64,000 nucleotides of DNA from NCBI GenBank assembly GCA_902806565.1, contig CADCXA010000021.1, forward strand, positions 1,488,001-1,552,000, read 5' to 3'. The translations under genes and the position numbers were made by a program. The notes beneath the pieces were generated by a model, which saw only the letters and a program-made list of their open reading frames with translations, was not told where the DNA came from and ran no database searches. Positions 10,865 to 20,219 of the stretch are shown here, piece by piece. Numbering within the stretch: position 1 is the first letter of the stretch; the number at the start of each line of letters is the position of its first letter. This DNA comes from Hypoxylon rubiginosum. Its lineage: Eukaryota; Ascomycota; Sordariomycetes; Xylariales; Hypoxylaceae.

Positions 10865-12745
10865 TGGGACGGCGTCGGCTTTGTGTGATGGGTTGATTGG
10901 GCTGGGTTTTTTTTGGGAGGAGGGGACTGGCGGGTTAAGGATCGCATCGTGTCGAAGTACATGTTTGCTGTTTCGTGTAACGAGCACGTGCGACCGGACC
11001 GACCCTAAAAATGCATACGACCTGGCGCTTGCTTTTTGTACATTATGATACCCGCACATGAGAGCTCCTTTTTTTTTTTGCGCGGATGCGATGGTAATGA
11101 TGGAATTGTCAATATCAGTAGACACGAATACATGAAACATACAGTTACCTTGGCCTTACATGATGCCTTTTTCACGCTCACCCTACCCAATGTGTTTGCT
11201 TCGTGTTCGTCCAAAGGGCTACTCGGGGCGAAATACGCAATATAGAGATACGAGAAGATACTGCTCACGCGCATTTCTTGGCTGATGTACGTGGACGGCC
11301 ATATCGACGTCTCATCGGTCGGTTTATAATCGATATGTGTAGGCTGAGTAAGTGCCCTCGGGTGTGTTAGCATATGCATATTATATGCCATCTTAGAAGC
11401 CGCCGGTATTCGGGATGAAGTATGAAGTAGTCCGGCAGAGCTTTCCGAGCTCTTGGAGTTGTGTTTTCTGTTGTCTAAGATCATATCATTAAATCGATAA
11501 AACATCCGACGGGGAATTCGAAGCTTTATATACTTGGGGTGGTTAGCTAATGTCCGGCATTCCGCTGCGGAGCTCGGCTTGCGTACCAAGCTTGCGTATG
11601 TACGTCGGCGCGGGGGAGGGCTCCATTGGCCACTCGGTCATTTTACAGATTGTAGTCGCACGAAACATGGCGGCAGGAAACAACAGGGAATAAGCCTATA
11701 TATTTTTCTGTTTTACCAATTGGCTACCGATGGCCAATGATATTCCCTTGGAACATAGCCACAGCCACAATCCCGTCGTCCTCATAGTTGAGTGCCCATG
11801 TAAGATAGGCTGTGTGCTGAAAAGTTACACGAATTACACGTACAGGATGGTATTCTATGCCAATCTGACAAGTCTCCCATCTCCCGAAAGCATACATAAC
11901 GCATGAGCAACTTGCTACCTAGTCGGGCTGACCGCTTGATAAGTGATCACCTTTTTTCAGCTTGGATGGAAAGTCTCAGGTTAGCTTCTTGTACTATGTA
12001 AGCGGAGCTTCCCCGTATCAGGCCTCGCAGTCGGCATCTTGGAGGGATGATTGGCTGCGTCGCGTGTTACGTTGGAAGGGGGTCCAGTTGGGGTTCCATG
12101 CATAATAGCATGTACAGTACAAACGCATAGACGGCGCTATCACTTATGGCATGACACCCATTGGATTAAGAGGTGCGTAGGTGCTTACGACTGACTGACC
12201 ACTGCCATTGTCACTACTGACTGGCTTGTTTGTGCACGCATGCGTGTGTGGTAACTCGACATAAAAATCCAGAGTTAGGACTCAATAACTCTCGATCGTC
12301 CAATGGGTCTGGGCCAACATCGTCAAGCTTTGTGGCTTAGAGATGGCGCTGGCGCCCGTGCTGCTGCCAATCAAGGCAAGGGTCCCATACAAGCTCCCCT
12401 AATGAATCCCGGGGAGGGGGACCGTGGAGGGTCTAGTCCCGTTTTACGAATAGATGATTGTACGGAAGTACATACATCAGCAGGGGAAATCATGAATGTG
12501 CGCTGGGCTGGACGTGGGATTATTGGGCAGGATGATAATAGAATCCTTGCCGTTATATCCGCCGAATAGATAAAGGGGTTCTCTCCCCTCATCTTCGCTT
12601 AGGAAAAGGTTTCTAATCTCACCGCTCACGTCCTCCGCCATCGTTTTTCTCTCGTCATAGTAGTCGCCCATTCTAAGAAACTAGCTCAGTCAATCTTTAT
12701 CTTACCACGAAAACCAGTCCCTTTTTCAAGAGACACCCAGTCAAA
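10865..12745. other. Intergenic region, about 1.9 kb, no supported gene
   Basis: Frames on both strands (for example 11005-11589 minus and 12303-12569 plus) overlap, have ordinary low-complexity composition and show no motif, so I treat them as chance. The final 60 bases read like a 5' leader for the cysteine-rich gene. Confidence 0.55.
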
Positions 12746-13040
12746 ATGCCTGCTCCCCAAGAACCCCAGCAGCAAGCTCCGATGGAGATGACCTCCACGG
12801 ACGGCGTCGTCACACAGCAGCCCGTAGGTGTCCTCTATACTTCTTCCCCCCCTCTCCCCATTCCATAAAGAGTCGTATCCCCAGATCAAAGCCAGTAGTA
12901 GAAGCCCAATTGACATGATTCTTTCCCTTCGATGATAGACTTCCGAGCCCCAGCCCGACTTTGGCAACATGCGTGGTGGTGAGGAGGCCGGCTGCGAAAT
13001 CTGCTGCGGCCTCTGCGCCTGCGACGAAGGCTGCTGCTAG
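12746..13040 (+). CDS. Small cysteine-rich cytosolic protein (59 aa, two exons)
   Basis: Exon 1 (12746-12823, 26 codons) and exon 2 (12939-13040, 34 codons including stop) flank a 115-nt intron (donor GTAGGT, acceptor GATAG) and join in phase 0. The N-terminus is Gln/Pro-rich (MPAPQEPQQQAPMEM). The C-terminus ends in a dense cysteine cluster, CEICCGLCACDEGCC, with eight cysteines in the last 15 residues. There is no signal peptide or membrane helix, so it is not an obvious secreted effector. The layout (hydrophilic Gln/Pro head, Cys-only tail) recalls CYSTM-like stress proteins and metallothionein-type metal binders, but neither family is matched cleanly. Metal binding or palmitoylation of the tail is inference. 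Confidence 0.72.
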
Positions 13041-14108
13041 AGCAGTAGTCGATCCTATCACCTCGGGCTAGGTAGACCGAGTCCCTGCGTCGTCGGCAAT
13101 CGAGCGCCACGGTACACGAACACACCGCAGGCATAACATTGTACCAGTCGGATGTTACTGTGCTTGTGTCATGTCTGCTCATGCACGGGTGCATGAGCGC
13201 AGGGAGGACCGTTGGTGATACTGTAGCGATTCGGCACCAGCGTTCGATGGGATAGTTGGTAGTGGTAGTGGGGGACGTCATTTGTTAATAGAAAGTTTTG
13301 AGCAAAAAAATACCATATCTATCACCAACCGATGGTTAGGGGCCGAAGTGGGTTATGATCTCTTCGTGACCTTTCGATGCTGAATTGTGATATAACACTG
13401 CCGAGCTGATATCGAGCCCGAACACATGTGCCATGTTGTCTACCAGACTCCGCCGGCAGAGAATAGGCTTCTCGCAACCCTTTCCCTTCCCGAGGGAGGT
13501 CATGGATGGCAACCGGGGAACAGCCAAGATATAAGTGAGGTTGTTGAAGGTTCGTCCTGTTCTATTTCGGGCTCGAACTTGTTGAATTAAGCATTTGCCC
13601 CAATTCTTGGCGATCTCTTGGCGAGCGCATCCCTCCGACTTGCTTGTCAAACGGGCATGGGCTACCTGATTTCGCCATCGTCCCGTCATGTAAGGACATC
13701 GCTGATCCTCCAAGACGAGGAGGTTGCGGAAATTGAATTGGCGCGGTTCATTCGCCCAGCGCTGCGAACTACTGACTACACCGCCTCTCTCCAACTGTAA
13801 CTCCGCCATCATCTTAACCCCAACATCTTTTAACTATTGTCCTCCCTGTCGATGTCAGTCAAGGGAGTCTTACGAGGCTATCTCAATTCAAAGATACATG
13901 CATCTTATTGCCATTTATCGTATAGCAAGCAAGTATAAATAAAGTACCTACGTATGGTTATTGACATACGGTCCAATAATTCTATATCTTATTGACATGA
14001 AAACATGAAAACAGCAACGGAGTTATCAGCAAGCTCCGGCTTAGGCTCAAATGGCTAAGCTCATACTTATACTAATATTGCAGAGTTTTCAATACGCACC
14101 AATCAAAC
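13041..14108. other. Intergenic region, no supported gene
   Basis: A 158-codon minus-strand frame (13336-13812) is open but has no domain pattern, no neighbouring exon and unlikely composition. I treat it as doubtful. AT-rich sequence precedes the tRNA. Confidence 0.5.
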
Positions 14109-14180
14109 GGTTTCCTGGTGTAATGGCTAGCACTGCGGATTCTGATTCCGCCAATCTGGGTTCGATTCCCAGGGAGACCT
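14109..14180 (+). tRNA. tRNA-Gln (anticodon CTG)
   Basis: The acceptor stem pairs GGTTTCC (14109-14115) with GGAGACC (14173-14179) with one T.G pair, and T is the discriminator. The D-arm is GTG/CAC, and the anticodon arm is GCGGA TTCTGAT TCCGC with anticodon CTG at 14142-14144. The T-arm is CTGGG TTCGATT CCCAG. Length is 72 nt, with no intron. A T-rich Pol III terminator begins at 14180. Confidence 0.95.
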
Positions 14181-14689
14181 TTCTTTTTCTTCAATTCCCG
14201 TCTCTCGTTCCTTTTAACTGTTGCGCAATTACATTTTTCACTATAGACGTCATAACTTGTCTCCTACCATTGAAATCTATGTCATGATGCGGGAAGACTA
14301 GGAAATCATTTATAGTTTTTATTGGGTTCACGCCTAGGTAGCTGTCACGAGACCTGTGCATAGAACATGCAGATTGACAGGAGTTGTTGAGTCGCATTAT
14401 CTTATATGAATCGTGATATATGTACCTAGGTACACAAGAGTGATATGAGGTCTAAGTATAATACAATTGTGTCTAGCATAATCGGTAGTTGCAACTGAGT
14501 GCGTGAATGATACCCTCGAACCGGAACTACCTTATGTACCGTGTTTTGGAATCCTCATAGACTTCGTCTGCCTAGACCTGTGTCTCTTGCCTCGAACTTC
14601 AAAATCGCGTTCGGAGCTTCATTCTATAGCCGGTAGCATTCCCAAGCCAACTACCATAGGTACCTAGGATTGTAAAGTGATGGGATATA
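14181..14689. other. Intergenic region
   Basis: No gene is visible. It holds an exact TACCTAGGTA palindrome (14423) and an exact TAGGTACCTA palindrome (14657), members of the dispersed word family described in the findings. Confidence 0.6.
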
Positions 14690-15750
14690 TCACTTCTTCC
14701 CATTGCCGCCGGCGAAAGTTCCACTAACTTTATCCCATAACGTCTCCTCGCCCCTCTCTTTTCGTGTTTGCCTATCTCGTTCTTGCTGCTTCCACAGATC
14801 CTCCAGCCTCGACCCGACCTCGGCCTTTGCGCGCCACTCCGCCTTGATAGCTTCCTCCTCCGTGGCTCGTTCTTCCTCGGCTACCTTTTTTAACCTCTCC
14901 TTCAGCATTTCCCGCTGCTCCTGCGTCAGGTCCTCGTCTTGCTGCTGCTGTTGTTTATGTAGTGGAGTTGTGGTGGGAAGCCTGCCTATTAACGGCGGGA
15001 ATTTCGGGATCGGTCGGCCTTCCTGCTTCGCGGCGGCGACCTCAGCTTCTTGCGAGAGCATGCGGTGGTATAGCGCGTCGGCGTGCAGCTGGATGTCTTC
15101 TTCGACTTCGGGGGATCGGTCGAGGGTGGATAGGTAACCTAGGGCTTTTAATAGCCTCTGCAACGCAGCAGATATGCGCAATTAGCCTTCCCATCGCGTT
15201 CGCAAATGGAGGTGTAGAAGTGAATTTGACTGGCTAGGGAGCTTACAGTCTGCATCATGTAACATTTCTCGAACTTCTTAATATGGTCGCGACACAGCGT
15301 CATACGCTCTGTGAAGGACGGATCCGCCATGCACTGGCGCCAGTCGACCTGCTCGATGGCGCAGTTCTCCAGCGCCGCCTTTCCGATCTGATTCTTCCGG
15401 TCCTTGTAGCCCTCCAGCACGTCCATCAGCCTCTCGTGGTCACTCTTGGTCTCGGCCTCGATCTCGGCCAGCGGCCGGTACGTCTTCCACAGGTGCGCAT
15501 AGCGTCCGTCCTGGTACTGGCTCTGTCTCGGCACGAGCGGTTGCTGCTGTTGCTGTCTTCTTTCCTCGTCCTCTTTCGTCGCTAATGCTGCTTTCTTCTT
15601 CTCCTCCGCAGTAGGTTCCTTCGGTGCTTGCGCGGCGCTGTACTTTACGGGCGACTCCCGCTCGAGAAATTCTCGGAGCTTGGGGTCGAGCTTGCGCAGC
15701 GGGTCGTCGCCGCTGGAGCTCGAGGCCCAAAGACTGTCCCACCAGCCCAT
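14690..15750 (-). CDS. Emi1-like DUF3128 protein with twin CX9C motif (323 aa, two exons)
   Basis: Minus strand: exon 1 is 15750-15247 (168 codons), the intron is 15246-15158 (89 nt, donor GTAAGC, branch GCTAAT, acceptor TTGCAG) and exon 2 is 15157-14690. The protein starts MGWWDSLWAS and has a conserved central domain in which NCAIEQVDWRQC and LCRDHIKKFEKC form two CX9C motifs, the signature of proteins oxidised by Mia40 in the mitochondrial intermembrane space. This is the DUF3128/PANTS-like family that includes yeast Emi1, needed for early meiotic induction and proper respiration. The C-terminal half (exon 2) is charged and predicted coiled coil, longer than in yeast. The family assignment is good; the precise role in filamentous fungi is not known. 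Confidence 0.85.
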
Positions 15751-16312
15751 GGCAGAATCGCAAGGCCCGGAATAAAAGGGTCGTTAGGTCGATCTCATAA
15801 AGTTCTCGAGGATAATCTTTGTATTAGGGCAGAGTGCATAATGCCGAAAAGCTCGTTATCAAGGTCCGATATGCATCTATACAGTAATTGCAATCATTGA
15901 AGTCATAGGCCCACAAATTGTCTAACTATTAAACACTTAACTCAACATATCTAGGACATCCTCCATATCTAAGATGTGCAGCCTATATTATATTTTTTGC
16001 TCAATCTGGGGCTTTTCAATGGTATAGGTATTGACCGGATTCATGCCGTAGCTGTTGAGATATCCCAGTTTAATGGTTGTCATCTCCAAAGATCGCGGCC
16101 AAATGGTGTCACGTGATACCCCTTGATACAACCTCTGTTAGGACGGTCAGGGGCTAATTTTATGTTACACAACACCTCGAAGGCTCTCATAACACAAGCC
16201 TCAAAGCATTTGATGTGTCTCCCTTTCTTCGTTTCGGCAATTTCCCCTCTTCGATTTCTAGCCCATTTGAACGTTTGCTTGATCATTTTCCCCCTTTACA
16301 ATTATCGCAGCC
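15751..16312. other. Shared upstream region between the Emi1-like gene and the truncated NAD(P)-binding gene
   Basis: This divergent intergenic region of 562 bp holds no supported gene. The right end is T/C-rich and gives a normal leader for the gene at 16313. Confidence 0.6.
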
Positions 16313-16618
16313 ATGGCAGTTAAACATGTGCTTCTGCTTGGCGGCTACGGAAAAGCAGCCCAGCTATTGACACCGATTCTGCTGCAAAAGTCATGGAACG
16401 TCACAAGCATCATCCGCAATCCGGATCAGGTCGCACATCTGGAGCAGCTTGGAGCCAGCTCGGGCGGCGCCGGCAAGCTGAACGTTCTAGTCCGTAGCAT
16501 TGACGATGTCAAGAGCGAACCTCAGGCTCAAGCCGTGATCGACGAGGTCAACCCTGATTATATCGTCTGGAGTGCCGGCGCTGCTGGAAAAGGAGCCTCG
16601 GAAAGGGGAAGTACATGA
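16313..16618 (+). pseudogene. Truncated NAD(P)-binding (NmrA/YwnB-like) oxidoreductase, 101 codons left
   Basis: The frame starts well (MAVKHVLLLGGYGKAAQLL), with the Rossmann dinucleotide-binding motif GGYGKAAQ and the following strands (NVTSIIRNP, LNVLVRSIDDV, PDYIVWSAGAAGKGASER). Full-length members of this fungal family continue for about 160 further residues. Here the frame ends within a few codons of the GKGASER motif at TGA (16616-16618), and nothing downstream restores it. Sequence beyond 16620 is AT-rich and unrelated, so the 3' part has been removed or replaced, most simply by the rearrangement that also cut the 5' end of the next gene. A short protein could still be made from the intact promoter and start. 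Confidence 0.75.
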
Positions 16619-16821
16619 TGTTGAAGGTGAACGTTTTGTCACTAAGAACTAGGCCATGCAACATCTGTCTCTTATTATATCTCGATCAAGGAAGACCATT
16701 CGTGTTAGATACACCACTACATAGGCTAAAAGAGATAAGATTGAATAATGGGTAAAATAATGTTCTTACTTAGGTATCTGACAACATGTAACTCGTATAT
16801 ATGTACCTAGGTATTTCACAT

Positions 16822-17328
16822 GAGCTGTGTTGTTTAGAGTGTTCGCAGAGTGTTTTTTTTGGTCAGCTAGTAATCCAGCTACCCAGCTATCACTTTAGGA
16901 AGCCGTTTGCTTCATATAGCCTCAGTATTTCTACTTGTTTTGCTATAATCTAAATCCCTCATTATGAAGCTCCAGGTATATATAAGAGACCAGGATTAAA
17001 AGGCCTAGGAATTAAGGGGCTTATCTTTTATGCTATCTCTTTCCTTATACCAGTAAGCCTGTGACCTTTATCCAAGCGATAGGGTGGCTAATATGACCGT
17101 AACCTTACCTGGATGGCAAGGGCTAAGACTCTGACGGCTATATGGGTAGCATACCTATCTAGGTAGGTATGCGATAGAGGCGTTGCGAATAGGTTCAAAA
17201 TATTACGAATAGCTGTAAGTATTTCAGGTATACAGGCCAATATTGCCAGCTGGCCCAGTGGGTACAAAAAACACTCTGCGAACACTCTTCAAATAAGAGA
17301 ACTTTACACTCTTTAAACAGCACAGCTC
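16822..17328. mobile_element. MITE-like AT-rich element with imperfect terminal inverted repeats
   Basis: The left end carries GAGCTGTGTTGTTTAGAGTG (from 16822), overlapping GAGTGTTCGCAGAGTGTT (from 16837). The right end carries the reverse complement of the inner part exactly (17266-17287, 22 bp) and of the outer part with few differences (17306-17328). About 18 bp of extra sequence separates the two blocks on the right. The 400-bp interior is AT-rich, has no open frame and looks mutated (many TA and TATA runs, as after RIP). No clear target-site duplication is seen. I read it as a non-autonomous DNA transposon remnant about 0.5 kb long. The type is uncertain. Confidence 0.6.
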
Positions 17329-17339
17329 TTTAACATACA

Positions 17340-17983
17340 TATGAAGAATGCGTCGAAGCATTCAGAGCGCTGCCTGTATACAAAACGGTAGTGTCTGTAG
17401 GGGATGGCTGGGCGTCCCTCTTTAACACTTTCACCGAGCGTCATTCAGATCAAAACGACATCAAGTACGGGATCGTATGCCTTCTTCCCTTGGGTGACTA
17501 CCAAGGTGAGTGCTTGGCTTACATACTTCAGGGAGAACTTAGCTTCGCAGATGTTGCTGACAACTTGTCTCTATAGGTGGTGACATGTGCTTCCCGCAAC
17601 TAGGGCTCAAGATCGATTACAAGCCTGGCGGCTGTGCCATCTTCCGAGGGTCCGAGCTGGAGCATTTCGTGGAGGACTGGGTGGGATACCGGATCTTCGT
17701 CGCATGCACGAACCACCAGCCCGTGAGGAACTGGGCGCACCGAAAACTCGAAAAGCTCCCCGCCCTGCCGTCGGACCCTTGGTTCACGGGCACGGAGGAG
17801 AACGACGTAGCTTCCACGGCCCAAGGAACGGCAACAGGTGCTGACGAGAATTATTCCTACGAGCCGTGCGTCGAGACCGATATGGATATGGAAGAAGATC
17901 CAGAGGGTAGCGAATGGTTGAATTCATTAGTACATGGCCCCGGTACGTGGTCGAGCTCGAGCTCATACTCGACCGATAGATGA
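17340..17983 (+). pseudogene. 5'-truncated 2-oxoglutarate/Fe(II) dioxygenase-like gene (TET/JBP-type beta-helix pattern)
   Basis: Exon A runs from about 17340 to 17511 and exon B from 17577 to 17983, joined by an intron (donor GTGAGT, acceptor CTATAG) to give DYQ-GGDMCFPQLGLKIDYKPGG. The peptide has an HxD pair (RHSDQND) and a downstream H (ELEHFVEDW) followed by GYRIFVAC, the order expected for iron ligands and a 2OG-binding Arg in a double-stranded beta-helix oxygenase. GGDxxFPxLGxxxxYKPG is the strand pattern of the fungal 2OG oxygenase family related to TET/JBP base-modifying enzymes. No ATG is in frame and a TAA sits immediately upstream, 12 bp past the inverted-repeat element, so the N-terminal half is lost. 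The exact subfamily is tentative; the truncation is directly visible. Confidence 0.65.
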
Positions 17984-18692
17984 TCCTACGACAGCCTGTG
18001 GCTGAGCCTACTGGCCAGGGATAGTACATTCCTTTGTACGAGTCCACGATTTCACGTTGAATTCCAATGTTACTCTTAAGTTCCAGTCTATTTAAAGCTG
18101 ACAGTTAGATACGTGGCCCAGAATAACTGCTTTCTCGTCCTGGGTTAGATTTACCTGGTTCCCTAACCCCATGCCAAATGCAGAGCATCCTAATACATTG
18201 CGTTCCATTCATGTATGTCACATCAATGTGTACATGTCACCAATTTCATAAGTCTTAAGTTGCGTTCGTTATATTGTGTTGGACATTAACATCAAGGATT
18301 CAAGAGGTAATTGTCAAACTCCCCTTAGGACTAAAACTAGAAAGGTGTGCTTGGAAGATCACCTATTAGCAATAAGTGGCTGCTTTACACAATCGTCGTG
18401 CAAGGTGTTGCTCTAACCATTGAGAAGTTAGGTCAGATAGTTGCTAGGAATTTAGAGACCAGTAGACAGCTACCACAAGTTTCCCTTACTACAAGCTAAT
18501 GGGTATCAAGTCACAGCCAACCCAAAGTAGAAGAAGCTGCTGATCTGGTATGAAATCCTTTTTATTTCTCAGAACTGCCTATGGTGCATCTATGTGCCCT
18601 GGCAGAAAACCTATGAATCACCCGTTCCATATCTGAGATCGTGAAGAACCATGAAGTAACAACGCCATCGATGCCCAGTAAAGATCCCCAAC
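17984..18692. other. Intergenic region between convergent genes
   Basis: No gene is supported. The first 100 bases are likely 3' sequence of the dioxygenase fragment and the last bases are the 3' end of RPS11. Confidence 0.6.
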
Positions 18693-19531
18693 TTAGAATT
18701 TGCTGAACTTCTTCACGGACTTGCCGGTTCGGGGAAGTACACGGAGGACGTTGAATCGGACCTATGACATCGTAGTTAGTATTTGGCCTTGATTCAGTTG
18801 CAACCATCTCCAGCTCTAGCTGAAGCATGGCGCGCGAACAAAGTCGCGTGGTAAATTCGAGATAACGTACAGTCTTGCTGAGAGGTCTGCATTGGCCAAC
18901 GGTAACCTGGTCACCCTCCTCAACACGGAAAGCCGGCGAGACGTGTGCGGCAAGGTTCTTGTGTCGCTTCTCGTATCGGGCGTACTTGGGGACGAACTTA
19001 AGGTACTCGCGGCGGATGATGATGGTTCGGTGCATCTTCGTGGAGACGACGGTGCCGGTCAGGATACGGCCACGGATAGAGACGAGACCGGTGAAGGGGC
19101 ACTTCTTGTCTGTGTTGGTAGCAAAATTAGCATCGCGTCCTCGACCGCTTCTAGTATTTCATTGCCTCAATCCACAACCGTCGCGGGATTCCAAACACCT
19201 TCCATGGCTGTGCTGATAATCTACTCGCAAAACTCCGGTCGCCTCCAACTTCTTCTAATCTCCCACCCATAAAAACTTCGCGTATTTACGTACCGATGTA
19301 GCTGCCGTCAATGGCGGTCTTGGGGGTTCGGAAACCCAGACCAACGTCCTTGAACCATCTGCGGCCACCCTAAAGAGAAAGGTATCAGCAAATGAGGGTG
19401 AATGATACAATGGTGTCGTCCATCCTCACCTTGCCGGGTCTCGTCGACTTGGCCTTGATCTTAGCGTTCTGGAAGATATGGGGCTGCTTCTGGAAAGCAC
19501 GCTCCGACTGAACAGTTAATTCCGTAGCCAT
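18693..19531 (-). CDS. rps11: 40S ribosomal protein uS17 (RPS11), 161 aa, four exons
   Basis: Minus strand: exons 19531-19430, 19369-19294, 19109-18871 and 18761-18693, with introns of 60, 184 and 109 nt. The spliced product starts [20 protein letters not shown], passes through [20 protein letters not shown] and [20 protein letters not shown], and ends [10 protein letters not shown], with the conserved uS17 OB-fold throughout. The 161-residue length is that of fungal S11. It binds 18S rRNA in the small subunit body. Intron density in the 5' half is typical of fungal ribosomal protein genes. The 688-bp gap to the divergent SPC7 gene is a possible shared promoter. Confidence 0.97.
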
Positions 19532-20219
19532 GTTTGCGATGTGTTGTCGAGGTCGCAAATGTGGTTGGGATCGGGAATCGTGGGTTGTTGTTGGTGGTTG
19601 GTGGTTGCGATTTGCGAAAAAAGGTACAAGATTGAAAATGAGAAAATCTCAAATTCTTTTAGTTTGTGTGGGCTCGCTTGTGTGTGGGAGGGGTCCACTT
19701 CAAATACAGCCCCTTGTGGCGCTCAGAATTCAGGGTACGTCTTTGTGGCGGGCTAGCGTCGAGGATGTACCTAGGTACTATGTAAGCAAGGTGCCCGGAC
19801 CACATGAGATAATGCACGACGATGGCGATAACAAGAATAGCTTGGCGCTAAAGCATGCCTAGCAGCGTAGTAACGCCCCCACCAGAAATTCAATGTTTAC
19901 AAACAAGGATCTCACTGACGCGATCGTCAAATCAGACCTCGAGATACTTGGAGATTGGATTTCATTCGACGTTTCCTACCAGCTTCCACTTCTGCATAAA
20001 TCCAATCGTAGGCTTCTGTCTCTCGTTCCTGCTAAACGTAGCCTCATACATTGGAAAAATTGAATCGTTAAAGTCAGAACGTGAATCGAATCGTTATGCG
20101 ACAGCCTTGAAGTTGAAGTCGCACGCCGCACAGTAACCCAAGTAGGAACGCTCTGTGCTATGGAACGTCGCTGCGTTTCCAACTTCTAAGAAATACCAAG
20201 TCCTTCCTTTGTCGCCAAT
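19532..20219. other. Divergent promoter region RPS11/SPC7
   Basis: No gene is supported on either strand. It contains an exact TACCTAGGTA palindrome (19768) and a TGACGCGA word (about 19915) that resembles a cell-cycle (SBF/MBF) box upstream of SPC7. Whether it is used is not known. Confidence 0.4.

Noticed and set aside
11005..11589. 194-codon minus-strand frame in the 10.9-12.7 kb gap
   Set aside because: Overlaps the MARVEL gene's 3' region and other frames, with no motif or splice-linked exon.
13336..13812. 158-codon minus-strand frame
   Set aside because: No domain, odd composition, no neighbouring exon or leader. Likely chance.
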